Assembly: GCA_035352715.1 (NCBI GenBank) | Contig: DAOPYE010000095.1 | Location: 1-9,470 of the forward strand | DNA: 9,470 nucleotides | Direction of reading: 5' to 3' | Source of the DNA: DAOPYE01 sp035352715 | Lineage (GTDB): Bacteria; Acidobacteriota; Holophagae; Holophagales; Holophagaceae | Position numbers and translations under genes: made by a program | Notes under the pieces: model-generated | Told to the model about the DNA's origin: nothing | Databases searched by the model: none | Seen by the model: only the letters and a program-made list of their open reading frames with translations | Part shown: positions 6,636 through 9,470 of the stretch, piece after piece | Position numbering within the stretch: the stretch's first letter is position 1 | Layout: every line of letters starts with the position of its first letter

Positions 6636-7486
6636 CCCTTCAGCTCCCGATGCTGCACCACCAGATCGGGAATTTGGGTCAGCAGGCGGCTGGCGAGGAG
6701 TTCCACCAGAGCAACGCTGCGATGCTGGCCGCCGGTGCAGCCGATGGCGACGGTGTGGTAGGCGCGGGCGTCCTGCTGGATGTAAGGCCAGGCCCAATGC
6801 ACCCAGTTCTCGGTGAGAGCCAGAAAGGTGCCGAAGGCATCGGACTTGTTCAGGTAGTCCCGCACGGGCTGATCCTTGCCGGTGAGTGGGCGCAGTTCCG
6901 GGATGTAATAGGGATTGGGCAGGAACCGGGCGTCCAGCACCATGTCGGCGTCCTCGGGCAAGCCGAACTTGAAGCCGAAGCTGAGCAGGCGCAGCGTGGT
7001 GGACTGTGAGGGCAGGGTGGGCAGCACTTCCGAGAGGCGCATCCGCATCTGGGACAGCGTAAGGCGGCTGGTGTCGATGATGGCCGAGGCGCGCGCGCGA
7101 ATGGGCGCCAGGAGCGCGCGCTCGCGGCGGATGGCTTCCGCCAGGTCGCCGCTGGTGCCTGCGAGGTAATGGGGGCGCCGGGATTCCGAGTAGCGGCGCA
7201 GCAGCGTGTGATCATCGGCTTCGACGAAAACCACGTGCACCGGAATATCACCATCGGTCAGGCGCTGGAGCATGGGCGCAAATTCTGACGCGAAATCCTC
7301 GTGCCGGTTGTCCATGCCGATGGCGAAGCTCGGACGCTGAGGGTTGAGCTTTGCCTCGATTTCCAGCAGAGGCTGGAGCAGGCTGGCGGGAATGTTGTCG
7401 ATGGCCGTGCTGCCTGCATCTTCCAGGGCGCTGAGCACCGAACGGCGCCCAGCTCCCGAAAGACCCGTGACGATGACGAGTTCCAT
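6632..7486 (-). CDS. rapZ: RapZ-family nucleotide-binding protein (UPF0042/YvcJ) with altered Walker A
   Basis: A 284-residue protein, the same length as E. coli RapZ. The N-terminal P-loop domain has MELVIVTGLSGAG, ALEDAG and IDNIP (20-33), then VHVVFVEADDHTLLRRYSES (83-102) and RRPHYL. The C-terminal domain has SFGFKFGLP (169-177), DARFLPNPYY (185-194) and the family signature AIGCTGGQHRS (247-257). In enterobacteria RapZ senses glucosamine-6-phosphate and guides RNase E to the small RNA GlmZ. In Bacillus the homologue YvcJ binds and hydrolyses nucleotides. Outside enterobacteria the role is unclear. The Walker A loop reads G-L-S-G-A-G-R-R where the family normally has G-K-S/T, so both phosphate-contacting residues are changed while the rest of the protein is well conserved. 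It starts 14 bases after the secA stop with only a weak G-rich site, so the two genes probably form one transcript. It is not next to ptsN, hprK or rpoN here. Confidence 0.95.
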   Translation of the reverse strand: MELVIVTGLSGAGRRSVLSALEDAGSTAIDNIPASLLQPLLEIEAKLNPQRPSFAIGMDNRHEDFASEFAPMLQRLTDGDIPVHVVFVEADDHTLLRRYSESRRPHYLAGTSGDLAEAIRRERALLAPIRARASAIIDTSRLTLSQMRMRLSEVLPTLPSQSTTLRLLSFGFKFGLPEDADMVLDARFLPNPYYIPELRPLTGKDQPVRDYLNKSDAFGTFLALTENWVHWAWPYIQQDARAYHTVAIGCTGGQHRSVALVELLASRLLTQIPDLVVQHRELKG

Positions 7487-7500
7487 CGACGCCCCGATGC

Positions 7501-9470
7501 CTACTCTTCGTCCAGGCCGCCCGCGCTGAAGCGCAGAACGCGGTGGATGCCGTCGTTGCTCTGGCTGATGGGGTCGCCATCCTCGTCCGGTCCCATCTCA
7601 GCAAAGCTCAGATCCTGCCGTTCGTCGGGGATGTAGGCGGGCTGAGGCTCGACACGGAAGAGATAGCTGATGATCTCGTCCTCGTAGCCGAAGCGCATCT
7701 GCTCAAAGTATTCGTAGGATTCGCGCTTGTATTCGACCAGGGGATCCTTCTGGCCATAGCCGCGGAAGCCAATGGCCTCCTTCAGGTGATCCATGACCAG
7801 CAGGTGGCGCTTCCAGGCGGAGTCAATGATCTGGAGGATGGACCAACGCTCGTAGTCGCGCATGGCGCTGCCTTCGAGGCGGGCGTCCTTCTCCAGGTAG
7901 AGGGTCTGCACCTGGCGGGTGAGGGCTTCGGTGATGGATGCCTGGGGACCCGAGATCAGGTTGTCCAGATCCTGGGGCTGGGTGGCGAAGAGCTGCTCGA
8001 AGCGCTCGCGGAAGCCCTCCGTGTCGCGCACGCCCTTTTCGGGCAGGTAGTCCACCACGAGGCCTTCGATGATCTCACCGGCGACGCGCAGGATGTAGTC
8101 CTTGGTGTTGCCCTTCAGCATTTCCGTGCGCAGCCCGTAGAAGAAGATGCGCTGCTTGTTCATCACATCGTCGTATTCGAGCAGGTGCTTGCGGATCTCG
8201 AAGTTGTGGGTCTCGACGCGCTTCTGGCTGCGCTCGATGGCGCGCGTGACCATGCCGGCTTCGATGGGCTCCTGGTCGTTCATGCCCAGGGTGGTCATCA
8301 TGCCCTTGATGCGGTCGCCGCCGAAGATGCGCATCAGATCGTCTTCCAGGCTCAGGTAGAAACGGCTGGAGCCGGGATCACCCTGGCGGCCGGCGCGGCC
8401 ACGGATCTGGTTATCGATGCGGCGGCTTTCGTTGCGCTCGGTGCAGAGGATGTGCAGGCCGCCCAGGGTGACGACTTCCTCGTGCTCGGCCTTGGTCTGG
8501 GCTTCCATCTCCGTGATCAGGGCGTCGAATTCGGGCGTGTTGCGGCCATCCTCGTCGTAGAACTCGATGTTGCGCTTCTTCGCTTCGAGCTTGGCCAGTC
8601 CTTCGGCATTGCCGCCCAGCAGGATGTCCGTGCCACGGCCCGCCATGTTGGTGGCGATGGTGATGGCGGCTTTGCGACCGGCCTGGGCAATGATCTCGGC
8701 TTCCTTCTCATGGTGCTTGGCGTTCAGCACGACGTGGCGCAGCTTGGCTATCTTCAGCTCTTCGGAGAGCATTTCGCTGCTCTCGATGCTGGCGGTGCCC
8801 ACGAGGATGGGCTGCCCCTTCTCGTGAAGCTCCTTGATCTCGTCGACGATGGCCTTGATCTTCCCCTTCTTGGTGGCGTAGACCACATCCGCGAAGTCGC
8901 GGCGGATCATCGGCTTGTTGGTGGGAACGATGACCACTTCGAGTTTGTAAATCTCCAGCAGTTCCTTGGCTTCGGTCTCGGCAGTGCCGGTCATGCCCGC
9001 CAGCTTGGAATACATGCGGAAGAAATTCTGGAAGGTGACGGTGGCCAGGGTCTGGTTCTCGGCGTTGACCTCCACGCCCTCCTTGGCCTCAATGGCCTGG
9101 TGCAGGCCGTTGGACCAGCGGCGACCCGGCATCATACGGCCGGTAAATTCGTCCACGATGACGATCTCGTTGCCGCGGCCATCCTCCTTGGGCCGGATCA
9201 TGTAGTCCACATCCAGCTTGTAGAGATTGCGGGCCATGAGCGCCTGGTTCAGGCCGTGCAGGGTATCGATGGCGCTCGGGTCGTAGAGGTTCGCCACGCC
9301 CAGCAGGTTTTCCGCGTGGCGGATGCCGTCGTCCGTCAGCATCACCTGGCGGTCTTTTTCATCGACCTTGTAATCGACGTCGATCTTCAGCTTCCCGACG
9401 ATGCCATCGATCCGATAGTACTTCGAGGTGTCCTCTTCACTGGAGCCCGCGATGATCAGCGGCGTGCGGG
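7501..9470 (-). CDS. secA: SecA preprotein translocase ATPase (C-terminal 655 residues; 5' end outside the window)
   Basis: The frame is open to the right edge, so the gene is cut by the window and does not start inside it. Upstream of a GTG at 9345 the reading continues as RTPLIIAGSSEEDTSKYY and YKVDEKDRQVMLTDDG, the expected SecA sequence after the first part of nucleotide-binding domain 1. Further motifs are VIVDEFTGRMMPGRRWSNG, FQNFFRMYSKLAGMTGTAE (from 9033), TNMAGRGTDILLGGN (near 8649-8610), and the motor arginine-finger motif QIRGRAGRQGDPGSSRFYLS (near 8409-8350). The helical scaffold shows IIDSAWKRHLLVMDHLKEAI and GYGQKDPLVEYKRESY. Walker A and the DEAD box lie outside the window. SecA is the essential ATPase pushing unfolded proteins through SecYEG, including the signal-peptide proteins encoded here. 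The C-terminus ends in an acidic 40-residue tail without the C-x-C-x-S-G zinc-binding motif used by many SecAs to bind SecB. The rapZ gene follows after 14 bases. Confidence 0.98.
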   Translation of the reverse strand, partial: RTPLIIAGSSEEDTSKYYRIDGIVGKLKIDVDYKVDEKDRQVMLTDDGIRHAENLLGVANLYDPSAIDTLHGLNQALMARNLYKLDVDYMIRPKEDGRGNEIVIVDEFTGRMMPGRRWSNGLHQAIEAKEGVEVNAENQTLATVTFQNFFRMYSKLAGMTGTAETEAKELLEIYKLEVVIVPTNKPMIRRDFADVVYATKKGKIKAIVDEIKELHEKGQPILVGTASIESSEMLSEELKIAKLRHVVLNAKHHEKEAEIIAQAGRKAAITIATNMAGRGTDILLGGNAEGLAKLEAKKRNIEFYDEDGRNTPEFDALITEMEAQTKAEHEEVVTLGGLHILCTERNESRRIDNQIRGRAGRQGDPGSSRFYLSLEDDLMRIFGGDRIKGMMTTLGMNDQEPIEAGMVTRAIERSQKRVETHNFEIRKHLLEYDDVMNKQRIFFYGLRTEMLKGNTKDYILRVAGEIIEGLVVDYLPEKGVRDTEGFRERFEQLFATQPQDLDNLISGPQASITEALTRQVQTLYLEKDARLEGSAMRDYERWSILQIIDSAWKRHLLVMDHLKEAIGFRGYGQKDPLVEYKRESYEYFEQMRFGYEDEIISYLFRVEPQPAYIPDERQDLSFAEMGPDEDGDPISQSNDGIHRVLRFSAGGLDEE

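Noticed and set aside
5709..6797. A 362-residue minus-strand frame, longer than the TPR gene it covers
   Set aside because: The plus-strand frame shows eight TPRs in near-perfect 34-residue register. The antisense frame shows none and also overlaps rapZ out of frame.
7501..9345. A complete 614-residue SecA beginning at the GTG at 9345
   Set aside because: The frame continues without a stop to the window edge with conserved SecA sequence (RTPLIIAG and DEKDRQV), so the GTG is internal and the gene is cut by the window.

Overview
The window is 9.5 kb of moderately high-GC DNA from a Gram-negative (diderm) bacterium. This follows from a complete chaperone-usher secretion set, which needs an outer membrane, next to two housekeeping genes, secA and rapZ. 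The secA-rapZ adjacency, DUF4402-like subunits and an eight-TPR protein would fit an Acidobacteriota (Holophagae/Geothrix-like) genome. That placement is inference only; a database search would settle it.

Layout. Bases 24-184 hold the decayed 3' end of an OmpR-type response regulator gene. Bases 185-476 are non-coding and probably contain the control region of the fimbrial locus. Bases 477-5699 (+) form a four-gene chaperone-usher locus: a small DUF4402-like subunit (477-1022), a strong intercistronic stem-loop (1044-1079), a PapD-like periplasmic chaperone (1102-1971), an outer-membrane usher (1968-4751, overlapping the chaperone by 4 bases), and a two-domain DUF4402-like protein (4758-5699) that may be the tip subunit. 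A cytoplasmic TPR protein (5742-6635) follows on the same strand. On the minus strand, secA (partial, entering from the right edge and ending at 7501) is followed after 14 bases by rapZ (7486-6632). The rapZ and TPR genes converge and share the bases TTAA in their stop codons.

How the genes work together (inference from family knowledge). The four secreted or outer-membrane products reach the envelope through the Sec system, of which SecA is the motor. The chaperone would cap the subunits in the periplasm. The usher would assemble and export them. The single-domain protein would form the shaft and the tandem-domain protein the tip. The stem-loop after the first gene would let the shaft transcript outnumber the assembly genes. 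The TPR gene may be co-transcribed, but its role is unknown. RapZ and SecA are not functionally tied to the fimbria.

Points worth a second look: the non-canonical fimbrial locus, the 16-bp stem-loop, the decayed regulator upstream, a RapZ whose Walker A lysine and serine are both arginine, a TPR array built from a repeated two-TPR unit, and a SecA without the C-terminal zinc-binding motif.
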